Positions 24,859 through 34,096 of a DNA stretch of 64,000 nucleotides are shown here, piece by piece; within the stretch, counting starts at the first letter, position 1; every line of letters starts with the position of its first letter. The position numbers and the translations under genes are program-made. The notes beneath the pieces are model-generated. The model saw only the letters and a list, made by a program, of their open reading frames with translations. It did not search any database and was not told the origin of the DNA. Source of the DNA: Corynebacterium doosanense CAU 212 = DSM 45436 (GTDB lineage Bacteria > Actinomycetota > Actinomycetes > Mycobacteriales > Mycobacteriaceae); assembly GCF_000767055.1 (NCBI RefSeq), contig NZ_CP006764.1:868001-932000 (forward strand), written 5' to 3'.

Positions 24859-26325
24859 ATGTCCACACCCGCCGGAAAGGATCTGCCCGTCGCCGATCTC
24901 GTCGCCGACAGCCCGCAGATCGCCGTCAAAGGTCCGAAGAAGGACCGCACCCACTGGCTGTACATCTCCGTGATCATCGCCATCATTGCGGGCGTCGCCG
25001 TCGGGCTGCTCGCCCCGGAGACCGGCACCGACCTCAAGGTGCTGGGCACGATGTTCATCCAGCTCATCAAGATGATCATCGCCCCGGTGATCTTCTGCAC
25101 CATCGTCCTCGGCATCGGCTCGGTGCGCTCGGCGGCCACGGTGGGCAAGGCGGGCGGCATCGCGCTGGCCTACTTCATCACCATGTCCACCTTCGCCTTG
25201 GGCGTGGGCCTCATCGTGGGCAACATCATCGAGCCGGGCGACGGCCTCAACATCGAGCCCGCGGCGGCCGGCGGTGCGGCGCACACCAACTCGGCGATCG
25301 CCATGATCCAGCACATCATCCCCGAGAGTTTCTTCAGCGCCTTCACCGGCTACGCCGTCGGCGAGGACGTCACCATGAAGGTCGACGTGCTGCAGGTGCT
25401 GTTCATTGCGGTGCTCGTCGGATTCGCCACGCAGGCGCTGGGCAAGGACGGCGAGCCGATCCTGCGCTTCGTCGCGGCGCTGCAGAAGCTCATCTTCAAG
25501 ATCCTCAACTGGATCCTCTGGCTCGCCCCGATCGGCGCGTTCGGCGCCATGGCCGGCGTCGTCGGGCAGACCGGCCTGGACGCCGTCATCCAGCTGGGCA
25601 TCCTCATCCTCGCGTTCTACCTCACCTGCATCATCTTCATCTTCGGCGTGCTGGGCGCGGTGCTGAAGATCTTCACCGGCCAGTCCATCTTCAAGCTGTG
25701 CCGCTACCTCAGCCGCGAGTTCCTGCTCATCTTCGCCACCTCCTCCTCCGAGTCTGCCCTGCCGAACCTCATGCGCAAGATGGAGCACCTGGGCGTGCAC
25801 AAGTCGACGGTGGGCATCGTCGTGCCCACCGGTTACTCGTTCAACCTCGACGGCACGGCGATCTACCTGACCATGGCAGCGATCTTCATCTCCGACGCCA
25901 TGAGCATGCCCATGGAACTCGGCGAGCAGATCGGCCTGCTGCTGTTCATGATGGTCGCGTCCAAGGGCGCGGCCGGCGTCTCCGGCGCGGGCATCGCGAC
26001 GCTCACCGCGGGCCTGCAGGTGCACCGGCCGGACCTGGTCGACGGTGTCGGCATCCTCGTGGGCATCGACAAGTTCATGTCCGAGGCGCGTGCGCTGACC
26101 AACTTCGCCGGCAACTCCGTGGCCACGTTGCTCGTGGGCACGTGGACCAGGACCGTGGACAAGGAGCAGGTCGTGCGGGTGCTCAATGGGCAGGACCCCT
26201 ACATCGAGACCGAGCTCGACGACGGCCACGGCAGCTTCCGCTCCGACCCGACCGTCGTGGACCCGGCGCACGAGCGCCTGCAGCCCACCCCGCAGATCAA
26301 CGTGGACGCCTACACCGAGCGTTAG
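24859..26325 (+). CDS. Dicarboxylate/amino acid:cation symporter (DAACS family)
   Basis: A 488-residue membrane carrier resembling GltP/GltT/DctA. After a short hydrophilic N-terminus there are eight membrane helices with two re-entrant loops. The HP1 serine-rich loop is visible in FATSSSESALPNLM, the NMDGT-type motif as NLDGTAIYLTMA, and HP2 in SKGAAGVSGAGIATL. It should import glutamate, aspartate or C4-dicarboxylates with protons or Na+. A good AAAGGAG ribosome-binding site precedes the ATG. A roughly 60-residue C-terminal hydrophilic tail is somewhat long. Confidence 0.93.
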   Translation: MSTPAGKDLPVADLVADSPQIAVKGPKKDRTHWLYISVIIAIIAGVAVGLLAPETGTDLKVLGTMFIQLIKMIIAPVIFCTIVLGIGSVRSAATVGKAGGIALAYFITMSTFALGVGLIVGNIIEPGDGLNIEPAAAGGAAHTNSAIAMIQHIIPESFFSAFTGYAVGEDVTMKVDVLQVLFIAVLVGFATQALGKDGEPILRFVAALQKLIFKILNWILWLAPIGAFGAMAGVVGQTGLDAVIQLGILILAFYLTCIIFIFGVLGAVLKIFTGQSIFKLCRYLSREFLLIFATSSSESALPNLMRKMEHLGVHKSTVGIVVPTGYSFNLDGTAIYLTMAAIFISDAMSMPMELGEQIGLLLFMMVASKGAAGVSGAGIATLTAGLQVHRPDLVDGVGILVGIDKFMSEARALTNFAGNSVATLLVGTWTRTVDKEQVVRVLNGQDPYIETELDDGHGSFRSDPTVVDPAHERLQPTPQINVDAYTER

Positions 26326-26870
26326 GCCAGGAAACGCTCCAGCTCATCCACCGCGTCCGCGCAGATGATGGGCAGCTCCGCCGCCTCGGACTTCGAGAAC
26401 GGTTTGAGCACAAACGCCGCTGGGTCCATGCGCCCCGGCGGTCTTCCTATGCCGATGCTCAGCCGCTGGTAGTCCTTCGTGCCCAGGGACTTGGTCACCG
26501 ACTTCAGGCCGTTGTGCCCGTGATCGCCGCCGCCCTGCCGCAGGCGCACAGCGGCGAAGTCGAGCTCGAGCTCGTCGTGAAGCACCACGATGTCCTTAAC
26601 GGAAACGCCAAAATAACTGGCCAGCGCCTTAACGGGCCCACCGGAGAGGTTCATGAACTCTCGCGTGCGCGCGAGGATGACTTTCCTGGAACCCAGGCGG
26701 ATCTCCGCGACCTCGGTGTTGGTGCGTTTGTGGGAGGAGAGCGAGGCGCGTGAGCGGTCGAGCATCTCTTCCAGGGCCATGACACCCACGTTGTGGCGGG
26801 TGGCGGCGTAGTTGGGGCCGGGGTTGCCCAGGGCCACGACAAGAACGGGGGAGTCAGTCACGCCGTTCAT
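26322..26870 (-). CDS. pth: Peptidyl-tRNA hydrolase (copy 2)
   Basis: A second, intact Pth of 182 residues: Asn16 in ALGNPGPNY, His26 in TRHNVGV, FMNLSGGPV and Asp99 in LHDELELD, with GGDHGHNGLKS. It differs throughout from the copy at 23167-23745, so this is not a recent duplication. It lies downstream of rplY on the same strand, the usual actinobacterial rplY-pth pair, so this is probably the ancestral copy. The 3' end overlaps the convergent symporter gene by 4 bp. Confidence 0.95.
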   Translation of the reverse strand: MNGVTDSPVLVVALGNPGPNYAATRHNVGVMALEEMLDRSRASLSSHKRTNTEVAEIRLGSRKVILARTREFMNLSGGPVKALASYFGVSVKDIVVLHDELELDFAAVRLRQGGGDHGHNGLKSVTKSLGTKDYQRLSIGIGRPPGRMDPAAFVLKPFSKSEAAELPIICADAVDELERFLA

Positions 26871-26885
26871 CCTCGCACACGGCCC

Positions 26886-26925
26886 GGAAAAGGGGAGTGC
26901 CCCGCCCCACGAGGGGACGGGGCAC
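26886..26925 (-). terminator. Terminator between rplY and pth
   Basis: On the minus strand GTGCCCCGTCCCC and GTGGGGCGGGGCAC form a long G/C-rich hairpin followed by CTCCCCTTTT. It would end or attenuate rplY transcription before pth. Confidence 0.65.
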
Positions 26926-26941
26926 AGGCCGGAGAGGGGAA

Positions 26942-27601
26942 CTAGTGCTCCTCGGTCTCCGAAGACTCCTCGGTGGCCTCGACCTCGGAGGGATCCTCCG
27001 GGGTGTCCTCGTCCTCGGCGATCTCGCCCTCTTCGCCTTCCTCGGGGACCTCGGCGACCTCCTCGAAGGTGACGTTGACGACCAGGTCCTCGGGCTCACC
27101 CACGAGGGTGACACCGGAGGGCAGGGTGACGTCGGCGGCGGTGATCTGCGCGCCGGGCTCCAGGCCCTCGACGTTGACCGTGAGCTCTTCCGGAATGTTG
27201 AGCACGTCGGCCTCGAGCAGCAGGGTGTCGGTCTCCTGCAGCAGCTGAGCGCCCGGGGCCACCTCGCCCTCGGTGACGACGGGGACGTCGACCTCGACCT
27301 TTTCGCCGCGCTTGATGGAGAGCAGGTCGATGTGGTCGATGTCGAAGGTCAGGACGTTCTGGTCGACGTGCTTGACCATCGCGAGGTGCTGCTGGCCGTC
27401 GATCTCGAGCTCGAGGACGGCGTTGGTGCCGTTGTTACGCACCAGTGCCTGCATCTCCAGCAGGTCGACGTGGAAGTGGATGTTCTCCGTGTTGTGGCCG
27501 TACAGCACGCCGGGCAGACGACGCTGGACGCGCAGGCGGCGGGACGGGCCCTTGCCGAATTCCTTGCGCTCGTCGGCCTTGATGATGGGGGTCTTTGCCA
27601 T
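26942..27601 (-). CDS. rplY: Ribosomal protein L25 / general stress protein Ctc
   Basis: A 219-residue long-form L25 that binds 5S rRNA. The N-terminal L25 domain (residues 1-95, ADERKEFGKGPSRRLRVQRRLPGVLYGH) is followed by the TL5/Ctc C-terminal beta domain (about 100-185) and a strongly acidic Glu/Asp tail of about 35 residues, common in actinobacteria. A possible terminator separates it from pth. The 172 bp upstream hold no further gene. Confidence 0.96.
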   Translation of the reverse strand: MAKTPIIKADERKEFGKGPSRRLRVQRRLPGVLYGHNTENIHFHVDLLEMQALVRNNGTNAVLELEIDGQQHLAMVKHVDQNVLTFDIDHIDLLSIKRGEKVEVDVPVVTEGEVAPGAQLLQETDTLLLEADVLNIPEELTVNVEGLEPGAQITAADVTLPSGVTLVGEPEDLVVNVTFEEVAEVPEEGEEGEIAEDEDTPEDPSEVEATEESSETEEH

Positions 27602-27773
27602 GAGATGGCTCCTTAGGTGATCGTGAAGTAATTACACGGTCGAGGGCCAAAAAATGGCCCGCGACCAACTCGAATGTCGACGAGTCATCGCAGGCTTTAA
27701 GTACTAAAGACAGTGATCGCGTCGATAACGGCTCATCCAGTTACGGACAGCCCTCGCCGAGACATCGAACAGA

Positions 27774-28406
27774 CTAGCACCGATCCTGCGCTTTCAACCA
27801 CTTGAGGGCCTCCCGGCGACTCAGCGCGCTGAGGTCGGTCTCCGCCACGTACCGGAGCACCCACTCGGGGTGGTGTTTGGACGCGTCGCGCAGCGCCCAC
27901 CCGATGGCCTTGTCCAGGAAAAACTCCCCCGACCCCAGGTTCCTCCCGATGATCTCCCCGAGAAGATGCGTATCGACGCCCCTTCCCAGCTGATGGATGA
28001 TCGCCACCCTCCGCACCCACAGGTTCTCGTCGACCGCCCACTCGCGCATGTCGCCCGGCTCCGCTACCGAACCAACCTTCCTGGCCACCAGGTCGACGGT
28101 GTCCCACCAGGATTTTGTGGTGAGGAACCTGCACAGCTGGGGGAGATCCGCGCGAGTCAGGGCCGCGCGGTTGATCGCGTCCCCCGCCACGTAGTGGAAC
28201 TCCCGCTGCTCGTGGTGGTCCAGGAGCTGGAAGATGCCGTCCCAGTCGACCTCCCGGGGCAGCAGGCCCTTTGTCACGGCCCGGCGCGGCCCGGCCGGCA
28301 CGCCGAGAAAGGGGAACTGCCCGCGCATGTAGGCGGACATGCCGGCGGCCTTCGCCGGGTCGGCCGCACCGGCCAGTGCCTTCTCTATTGCGGGGATGTC
28401 GAGCAT
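27774..28406 (-). CDS. DNA alkylation repair protein (AlkD-like HEAT-repeat glycosylase)
   Basis: A 210-residue all-helical protein of the AlkC/AlkD family that excises alkylated purines. Characteristic segments are FHYVAGDAINRA, TKSWWDTVDLVARKVG and DENLWVRRVAIIHQLG, where the WWDTVD and WVRR residues form the DNA-lesion cleft in AlkD, and the late AIGWALRDASKHHPEWV. ATG 28406 is preferred. It is divergent from the VOC gene with 25 bp between starts. Confidence 0.88.
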   Translation of the reverse strand: MLDIPAIEKALAGAADPAKAAGMSAYMRGQFPFLGVPAGPRRAVTKGLLPREVDWDGIFQLLDHHEQREFHYVAGDAINRAALTRADLPQLCRFLTTKSWWDTVDLVARKVGSVAEPGDMREWAVDENLWVRRVAIIHQLGRGVDTHLLGEIIGRNLGSGEFFLDKAIGWALRDASKHHPEWVLRYVAETDLSALSRREALKWLKAQDRC

Positions 28407-28431
28407 GCGCACCACGCTAGTATGAGCGCTC

Positions 28432-28860
28432 ATGAGTGAAAACACCGTCGATAAGCTGACGCACGACCAGATCTTCATCAACCTTCCCGTCGCCGACATT
28501 CAGGCCGCCATGTCCTTCTACTCGGCGCTGGGATGGGAGCTCAACCCCATGTTCTCCGACGAGCGCACCGCATCGTTCGTGGTCAGCGACCATCTGGTGG
28601 TCATGCTGCTGGAGACCGCACGGTTCCAGGAGTTCCACCAGCGCGAGACCTACGCCGCCGGGGGAGCGCGCGAGGTGCTCAACTGCCTGAGCGCGCGTTC
28701 GAAGGAGGACGTGGACGAGCTGCTGCGCCGGGTCGGCGATGGCGGCGGCACCGTCACCCGCCCGGCCGAGGAGCAGGGGCCGATGTACGGCGCGGCCTTC
28801 GACGACGTGGACGGCCACGGCTGGGAAGTCATGTGGATGGATCCGGCCGTCTTCGAGTGA
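28432..28860 (+). CDS. VOC-family (glyoxalase/bleomycin-resistance fold) protein
   Basis: A 142-residue VOC protein with two beta-alpha-beta3 modules. It begins HDQIFINLPVADIQAAMSFYSALGW, and the second half has GPMYGAAFDDVDGHGWEVMWM, typical of the family. Relatives range from antibiotic-binding proteins to dioxygenases, so the ligand is unknown. TAGTAT is 8 bases before the ATG without a ribosome-binding site, consistent with a leaderless start. A terminator follows immediately. Confidence 0.88.
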   Translation: MSENTVDKLTHDQIFINLPVADIQAAMSFYSALGWELNPMFSDERTASFVVSDHLVVMLLETARFQEFHQRETYAAGGAREVLNCLSARSKEDVDELLRRVGDGGGTVTRPAEEQGPMYGAAFDDVDGHGWEVMWMDPAVFE

Positions 28861-28865
28861 CCTGG

Positions 28866-28890
28866 GCACCCCTATAGGGGTGTCTTTTTT
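28866..28890 (+). terminator. Rho-independent terminator
   Basis: CACCCC-TATA-GGGGTG forms a tight hairpin followed by a run of six T, directly after the VOC stop codon. Confidence 0.85.
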
Positions 28891-29040
28891 CTGCTCTTCT
28901 CGCAGGTGACGCGCGGTGTCCGAAAGGTTACCGGGTACCCGGGGTATCAAGTTTCCCCGCAGGTTAGTGTGGTTGGATACGATGAATCTCAGTACTTGAG
29001 ACCCGTGTCACAGACACCCACCAGAAGGACGTGTTACCTC

Positions 29041-30210
29041 GTGAGCATTCTTGAACCCACCACCGACTACTACCAGGTGTTCGCCGACGTCACCGGCGAC
29101 GACCTCAAGCACTGGGAGAACGCCCGTTCCTTTGAGAACGACGCCCTCCCGCGCATCAACGACGACTGGGAGAAAGGCAACTACCCGCTTGAGCTGGTCG
29201 CACGTCTCGCGGAGCTCGGCCTGCTCAACGACGGCGTCGAGGTCCCCGGCCAGGAGGCCATGTCCCCGCTGGCCGCCGGCCTGGTGAGCATGGAGATCTC
29301 GCGCATCGACGGCTCCATGGGCGTCGTCCTCGGAGTCCAGTCGGCGCTGTGCATGCGCGCCATCTCCTTCTTCGGATCCGACGAGCAGAAGCAGCAGTGG
29401 CTGCCCGACCTCGCCGCGGCCAAGAAGCTCGGCGCCTTCGCGCTGACCGAGCCCACCCACGGCTCCGACGCCGTCTCGCTGGAGACCACCGCGACCCGCG
29501 ACGGCGACTCCTGGGTCCTCAACGGCGAGAAGCGCTGGATCGGCAACGGCTACAAGGGTGACATGACCGTCATCTGGGCGCGCATGGACGACGGCCAGGT
29601 CGGCGGCTTCATCGTGCCCCAGGACACCGAGGGCTACGCCTCCACCAACATCACCGGCAAGGTCTCCCTGCGTGCCATCCACCAGGCGCACATCACCCTG
29701 ACCGACTGCCGCATCCCCGCCGAGAACAAACTCCCCGGTGCCAACACCTTCAAGGACACCTCCAAGATCCTCGAGGCCTCCCGCGGCGGCGTCTCCTGGT
29801 CCGCACTGGGCCACGCCATCTCCGCCTACGAGTCCGCCCTGGCGTACTCCAAGGAGCGCATCCAGTTCGGCAAGCCGCTCGCGCACCACCAGCTCATCCA
29901 GCAGCGCCTCACCGACATGCTCATCGACGTCACCAACATGGCGCTGCACTGCCGCCGGATCGCCGACCTCGACGCCGCCGGCGAGCTCGCCGGCCACCAG
30001 GCCGCGCTGACCAAGGTGCACAACACCCGCGCCGCCAAGCGCGTCGTCGCCAACGCCCGCGACATGCTCGGCGGCTCCGGCATCCTGCTCGAGAACAACG
30101 TCGTCCGTCACTTCGCCGACATGGAGGCGCTGCACACCTTCGAGGGCACCGACTCCGTCCAGAGCCTCATCATCGGCCGCGCGGTCACCGGCAAGGGCGC
30201 TTTCGCCTAA
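29041..30210 (+). CDS. Acyl-CoA dehydrogenase, glutaryl-CoA-dehydrogenase-like subgroup
   Basis: A 389-residue FAD enzyme with a GTG start. FAD/substrate motifs are FALTEPTHGSDAVSLET and LNGEKRWIGNG, and the C-terminal signature is RDMLGGSGILLENNVVRHFADMEALHTFEGT. The catalytic glutamate in FEGT at this late position is shared with glutaryl-CoA and some short-chain dehydrogenases. It begins a three-gene operon with an HCDH-ECH fusion (22 bp downstream) and a CoA ligase, so together they should activate an acid and carry its CoA thioester through one beta-oxidation-like round. Substrate unknown. Confidence 0.92.
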   Translation: MSILEPTTDYYQVFADVTGDDLKHWENARSFENDALPRINDDWEKGNYPLELVARLAELGLLNDGVEVPGQEAMSPLAAGLVSMEISRIDGSMGVVLGVQSALCMRAISFFGSDEQKQQWLPDLAAAKKLGAFALTEPTHGSDAVSLETTATRDGDSWVLNGEKRWIGNGYKGDMTVIWARMDDGQVGGFIVPQDTEGYASTNITGKVSLRAIHQAHITLTDCRIPAENKLPGANTFKDTSKILEASRGGVSWSALGHAISAYESALAYSKERIQFGKPLAHHQLIQQRLTDMLIDVTNMALHCRRIADLDAAGELAGHQAALTKVHNTRAAKRVVANARDMLGGSGILLENNVVRHFADMEALHTFEGTDSVQSLIIGRAVTGKGAFA

Positions 30211-30232
30211 CAGCTTCAGAAAGGTTCAACCT

Positions 30233-32473
30233 ATGAGCAAGACCATCACCAAGGCCGCCGTCATCGGCGCCGGCTCCATGGGCGCCGGCATTGCCGCCCA
30301 CCTGGCCAACTCCGGCTGCGAGGTCGTGCTTCTCGACGTCTCCACCGAGCTCGCCGAGAAGGGCCTCGAGCGCCAGCTCAAGTCCCGCGGTTTCCTGCAC
30401 CCCGACTTCGCCAAGCGGGTACGCACGGGCACGATCGAGGACGACCTCAGCCTGCTCTCCGACGCCGAATGGATCGTCGAGGCCATCCTGGAGAACCCGA
30501 AGATCAAGCAGGACACCTACGCCAAGATCAACGAGGTCCGCGCCGAGGGATCCTTCCTCTCCTCGAACACCTCCACCATCCCGTTGGCCACGCTCACCGA
30601 GGGCATGACCCGCGAGCAGGCCGCCGACTTCGCCATCACCCATTTCTTCAACCCGCCGCGCGTTATGCCGCTCGTGGAGATCGTGCGCTCCGAGGCCATG
30701 TCGGACGAGCGCCTCGCCGACCTCAAGTCCATCGTCGAGGTGCAGCTGGGCAAGAGTGTCATCGACTGCCGCGACACCCCCGGCTTCGTGGCCAACCGCA
30801 CCGGCAACTACTGGATGTCCGTCGGCGCCCAGACCGCACTCGACCGCGGGTTGGACATCGAGCTGGCGGACGCCGCCTTCGGCAAGCCCGTCGGCGTGCC
30901 GCGCACCGGTGTCTTCGGCCTGTTCGACTACATCGGCATTCAGATCGTCCCCTCCATCTGGGACAGCTTCCTGGGCACGCTGAGCAAGGATGACGCGTTC
31001 CAGAAGTACGACCTGCCGCGCGAGCGAGTCTTCGCCTGGCTCCTGGAGAACGGCTTCACCGGCCGCACCGGCCCGTCCGGCTTCTACCGCGGACGCGAGG
31101 AAGCCCTCGACCCCGAGACCCTCGAGTACCGCCCGCGCCGCGAGGTCACCGACCCCGTGGCCCAGGCCAAGAACATCTCCGAGGCCATCGCCGTGGACTC
31201 CGAGGGCGGCCGCTACGTCTGGGACGTCTTCGCCGAGACCCTGGAGTACTGCGCGGTCACCGCTCCGGAGATCGCCGACACGGTCGCCGACATCGACGGC
31301 GGATTTGTCCTGGGTTACTCCTGGAAGAAGGGCCCCTTCGCCCTCGCCGACGAGATCGGCATGGACACCCTGCTCGAGCGCTGGCGCGCGGACGGGCGCG
31401 AGGTTCCCGCGCTGCTCGAGGCCGCCGAGCGCGAGGGCGGCTTCTACCCGGCCGAGGGCAAGGTGCTCAGCTCCGAGGGTGAGGTCGTGGAGATCGCCCA
31501 GCGCGAGGACATCGTGCGGGTCGCCGACCTGGCCAAGGACGAGGACACCGTGGTGGCCTTCGAGAACGAGGGAGCCGTGCTGTACAAGCTCTCCGACGGG
31601 GTGGGTGTCTTCTCTTTGAAGACCCCCATGGGTGCCTTCGACGAGCACGCCCTCGCCGCCGTGGAGAAGGTCGCCGCCGACTACGAGTCCCTCGGCCTGA
31701 CCGCCTTGGTGATCGCCAACGACAACCCCAAGGCGTTCTCCGCCGGCGCGTTCCTCCCGCTGCTCGCCGGCCGTTCCTCCGCCGGTGACGAGGAGGGTCT
31801 GCGTGAGGTCGTCCTCAGCGGCAACAAGGGCTTCCGCGGCCTGTCCGAGGCATCGATCCCCGTGGTCTCCGCCGCGCGCGGCGTCGCCCTCGGTGGCGGC
31901 GCGGAGATGCTCGTGCACTCCGACCGGGTAGTCGCCCACGCGGAGACCAGCATCGGTTTCCCGGAGCGTCTGGTCGGCCTGTACCCCGCCTGGGGCGGCG
32001 CGACCACGATCCTCGCCCGCGCCGTCGCGGCCGGCGTGGAGAACCCGCACCAGGTGGCCTTCGACATCATCATGGACGGCAAGCCCGTGGAGAACGCCTA
32101 CCGTGCCTCCGAGCGCTTCCTGCTGCAGGACGACGATGTCATCGTCATGAACAGCGACCTGGTTCTCGCCCGGGCGCTGGAGGAGGCCCGCGCGATGGTG
32201 GGCAACTACACCGCGCAGACCCCGACCACGGTGCCGCTGTATTCTCCCGGCGCCGAGCCGCTGAACAAGGCGTGGCTGGGAGATGACGTGGCCGAGGCGG
32301 ACCGTCGCATCGGTGCCGAGCTCGCGGATCTCTATACTGGTGTGAGCGAGATCTCATCCGACGAGTTGGAGGCGCAGGAAGTGGACGCCGGTGTGCGTCT
32401 GCTGCTGCACCCCAAGAACGTCGCTCGCGCCCAGCACATGGAGAAGTACCGCCGCCCGCTGAAGGACTCCTAG
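30233..32473 (+). CDS. 3-hydroxyacyl-CoA dehydrogenase / enoyl-CoA hydratase fusion (dehydrogenase first)
   Basis: A 746-residue bifunctional enzyme. Residues 1-290 are the hydroxyacyl-CoA dehydrogenase, starting with the NAD motif VIGAGSMGAGIAAHLANSG and containing ITHFFNPPRVMPLVEI. A second helical dehydrogenase domain spans about 300-430. Residues about 460-700 are crotonase-like, with VSAARGVALGGGAEML and IGFPERLVGLYPAWGGATT, where the two catalytic glutamates appear present. The order is the reverse of classical FadB, as found at 50193-52358 in this window. It lies between an acyl-CoA dehydrogenase and a CoA ligase in one operon. Confidence 0.93.
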   Translation: MSKTITKAAVIGAGSMGAGIAAHLANSGCEVVLLDVSTELAEKGLERQLKSRGFLHPDFAKRVRTGTIEDDLSLLSDAEWIVEAILENPKIKQDTYAKINEVRAEGSFLSSNTSTIPLATLTEGMTREQAADFAITHFFNPPRVMPLVEIVRSEAMSDERLADLKSIVEVQLGKSVIDCRDTPGFVANRTGNYWMSVGAQTALDRGLDIELADAAFGKPVGVPRTGVFGLFDYIGIQIVPSIWDSFLGTLSKDDAFQKYDLPRERVFAWLLENGFTGRTGPSGFYRGREEALDPETLEYRPRREVTDPVAQAKNISEAIAVDSEGGRYVWDVFAETLEYCAVTAPEIADTVADIDGGFVLGYSWKKGPFALADEIGMDTLLERWRADGREVPALLEAAEREGGFYPAEGKVLSSEGEVVEIAQREDIVRVADLAKDEDTVVAFENEGAVLYKLSDGVGVFSLKTPMGAFDEHALAAVEKVAADYESLGLTALVIANDNPKAFSAGAFLPLLAGRSSAGDEEGLREVVLSGNKGFRGLSEASIPVVSAARGVALGGGAEMLVHSDRVVAHAETSIGFPERLVGLYPAWGGATTILARAVAAGVENPHQVAFDIIMDGKPVENAYRASERFLLQDDDVIVMNSDLVLARALEEARAMVGNYTAQTPTTVPLYSPGAEPLNKAWLGDDVAEADRRIGAELADLYTGVSEISSDELEAQEVDAGVRLLLHPKNVARAQHMEKYRRPLKDS

Positions 32474-32490
32474 AAGAAAGAAGCCCGCCT

Positions 32491-34053
32491 GTGCCCATCG
32501 CCAGCCCCCGCCAGGACATCCAGATCCCCGAGGTATCAGTCCCCGAGCTGATCTTCGGCAACATCTCGGAGGAGGACGAGGGCCGCGTGGCCATCGTCGA
32601 CTCCGGGTCGAAAATCACCTTCGGTGAACTCCGCGATGACGTGGAGAAGTTCGCCGGGGCGCTGGCCGCGCGGGGGGTGGGCAAGGGCGACGTGGTCGCG
32701 CTGCACTGCCCGAACTCGACGACCTTCGCCGTCGCCTTCTTCGGCATCCTGCGCCTGGGTGCGATCTGCACGACCATCGGCACGATGGCCACCGACGAGG
32801 ACATCGCCAAGCTGCTCACGGCCTCCGGTGCCAGGATGCTGCTGACCACCTCCTCCATCGGATGGGCGGGCGCGGTCGGTGCGGGCAAGGCCGGGCTCTC
32901 AGGAGATGCCGTCGTGGGCCTCACCGGCGTCAACGGTATCGCCGCGCTCATGGCTGAGGGCCACGAGGCACCCGAGGTGGAGATCGATCCCTCGGATATC
33001 GCCGTCATCCCGTTCTCCTCGGGAACCACCGGCCTGCCCAAGGGGGTCATGCTCTCGCACAGGAACCTCGTGGCCAACATCGTGCAGATGGTCGACGCCA
33101 CCGACGAGGTGGTGGACAAGACCACCACGTTCGCCACGGTCCTGCCCTTCTTCCACATCTACGGCATGACCGCGCTGCTCAACCACTGTCTCTACCGCCG
33201 CTGCACGCAGTTCACCTTCGCCAAGTTCGAGCTCCCCGAGTTCCTCTTTGTTCTCCAGGAGGAGAAGATCGACTTCGCGTTCATCGCGCCGCCCATCGCG
33301 GTGGCGCTGGCGAAGCATCCCATCGTGGACCAGTTCGACCTGTCCTCGCTCAAACACGTTCTCTCCGGGGCGGCGTCGCTTCAGCGGGAGCTGGCGGGCG
33401 CCGTCGAGAAGCGCATCGGGTGTGAGGTCGCCCAGGGTTTCGGCATGACCGAGAGCTCGCCGGTGACCCACGTGCGCATCAGCGACGGGCTGCCGCTGGA
33501 CTCCGTGGGCCGGCTGGTGGCCAACACGTCGATGAAGCTTGTCGACGTCTCCGACGACGAGTTGCGCGAGATCGGCGTCCCCAAATCCGGGCGCTCTGCC
33601 GCGGGCGAGCTCTGGCTCAAGGGCCCGCAGGTCATGGTCGGCTACCTCAACAACCCGGAGGCCACGCAGGAGACGCTTGTCGACGGCTGGCTGCGCACCG
33701 GTGACATGGCCGAGTACGACGCGGACACCAACGTCTACATCGTCGACCGGCTGAAGGAGCTGATCAAGTACAAGGGTTACCAGGTACCGCCGGCCGAGCT
33801 GGAGAGTGTCCTGCTCTCGCACCCGGACATCGCGGACGCCGCGTGTGTCGGCGTGATCCGCGAGCACGACGGGGAGGAGATCCCCAAGGCGTTTGTCGTG
33901 CTCCGCGAGGGTGCCTCGTTGAGCGCGGAGGAGGTCATGGACTACGTGGAGGACCGGGTGGCGCCGTACAAGAAGGTGCGTGCCGTGGAGTTCGTGGGTT
34001 CCATCCCCAAGTCGGCCACGGGCAAGATCCTGCGCCGCGACCTGCGCGGATAA
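32491..34053 (+). CDS. Acyl-CoA synthetase (AMP-forming, 4-coumarate-CoA-ligase-like)
   Basis: A 520-residue adenylate-forming ligase with a GTG start, 17 bp after the fusion gene. The P-loop is FSSGTTGLPKGVMLSH, the adenine motif QGFGMTESSPV, the hinge/Asp motif GWLRTGDMAEYD, and the C-terminal lid KELIKYKGYQVPPAELE with catalytic lysine in PKSATGKILRR. The KGYQVPPAELE form is typical of 4CL and medium/long-chain ligases. It probably activates the acid consumed by the two upstream enzymes. Confidence 0.93.
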   Translation: MPIASPRQDIQIPEVSVPELIFGNISEEDEGRVAIVDSGSKITFGELRDDVEKFAGALAARGVGKGDVVALHCPNSTTFAVAFFGILRLGAICTTIGTMATDEDIAKLLTASGARMLLTTSSIGWAGAVGAGKAGLSGDAVVGLTGVNGIAALMAEGHEAPEVEIDPSDIAVIPFSSGTTGLPKGVMLSHRNLVANIVQMVDATDEVVDKTTTFATVLPFFHIYGMTALLNHCLYRRCTQFTFAKFELPEFLFVLQEEKIDFAFIAPPIAVALAKHPIVDQFDLSSLKHVLSGAASLQRELAGAVEKRIGCEVAQGFGMTESSPVTHVRISDGLPLDSVGRLVANTSMKLVDVSDDELREIGVPKSGRSAAGELWLKGPQVMVGYLNNPEATQETLVDGWLRTGDMAEYDADTNVYIVDRLKELIKYKGYQVPPAELESVLLSHPDIADAACVGVIREHDGEEIPKAFVVLREGASLSAEEVMDYVEDRVAPYKKVRAVEFVGSIPKSATGKILRRDLRG

Positions 34054-34054
34054 C

Positions 34055-34090
34055 AAAAAAGAACCCCACCTGCTGGTGGGGTTCTTTTTT
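34055..34090. terminator. Bidirectional terminator
   Basis: A perfect 16-bp inverted repeat (AAAAAAGAACCCCACC and its complement) around a TGCT loop gives a strong hairpin with a T-run on either strand. It ends the CoA-ligase operon and the convergent glmU-prs unit. Confidence 0.95.
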
Positions 34091-34096
34091 GGTTTC

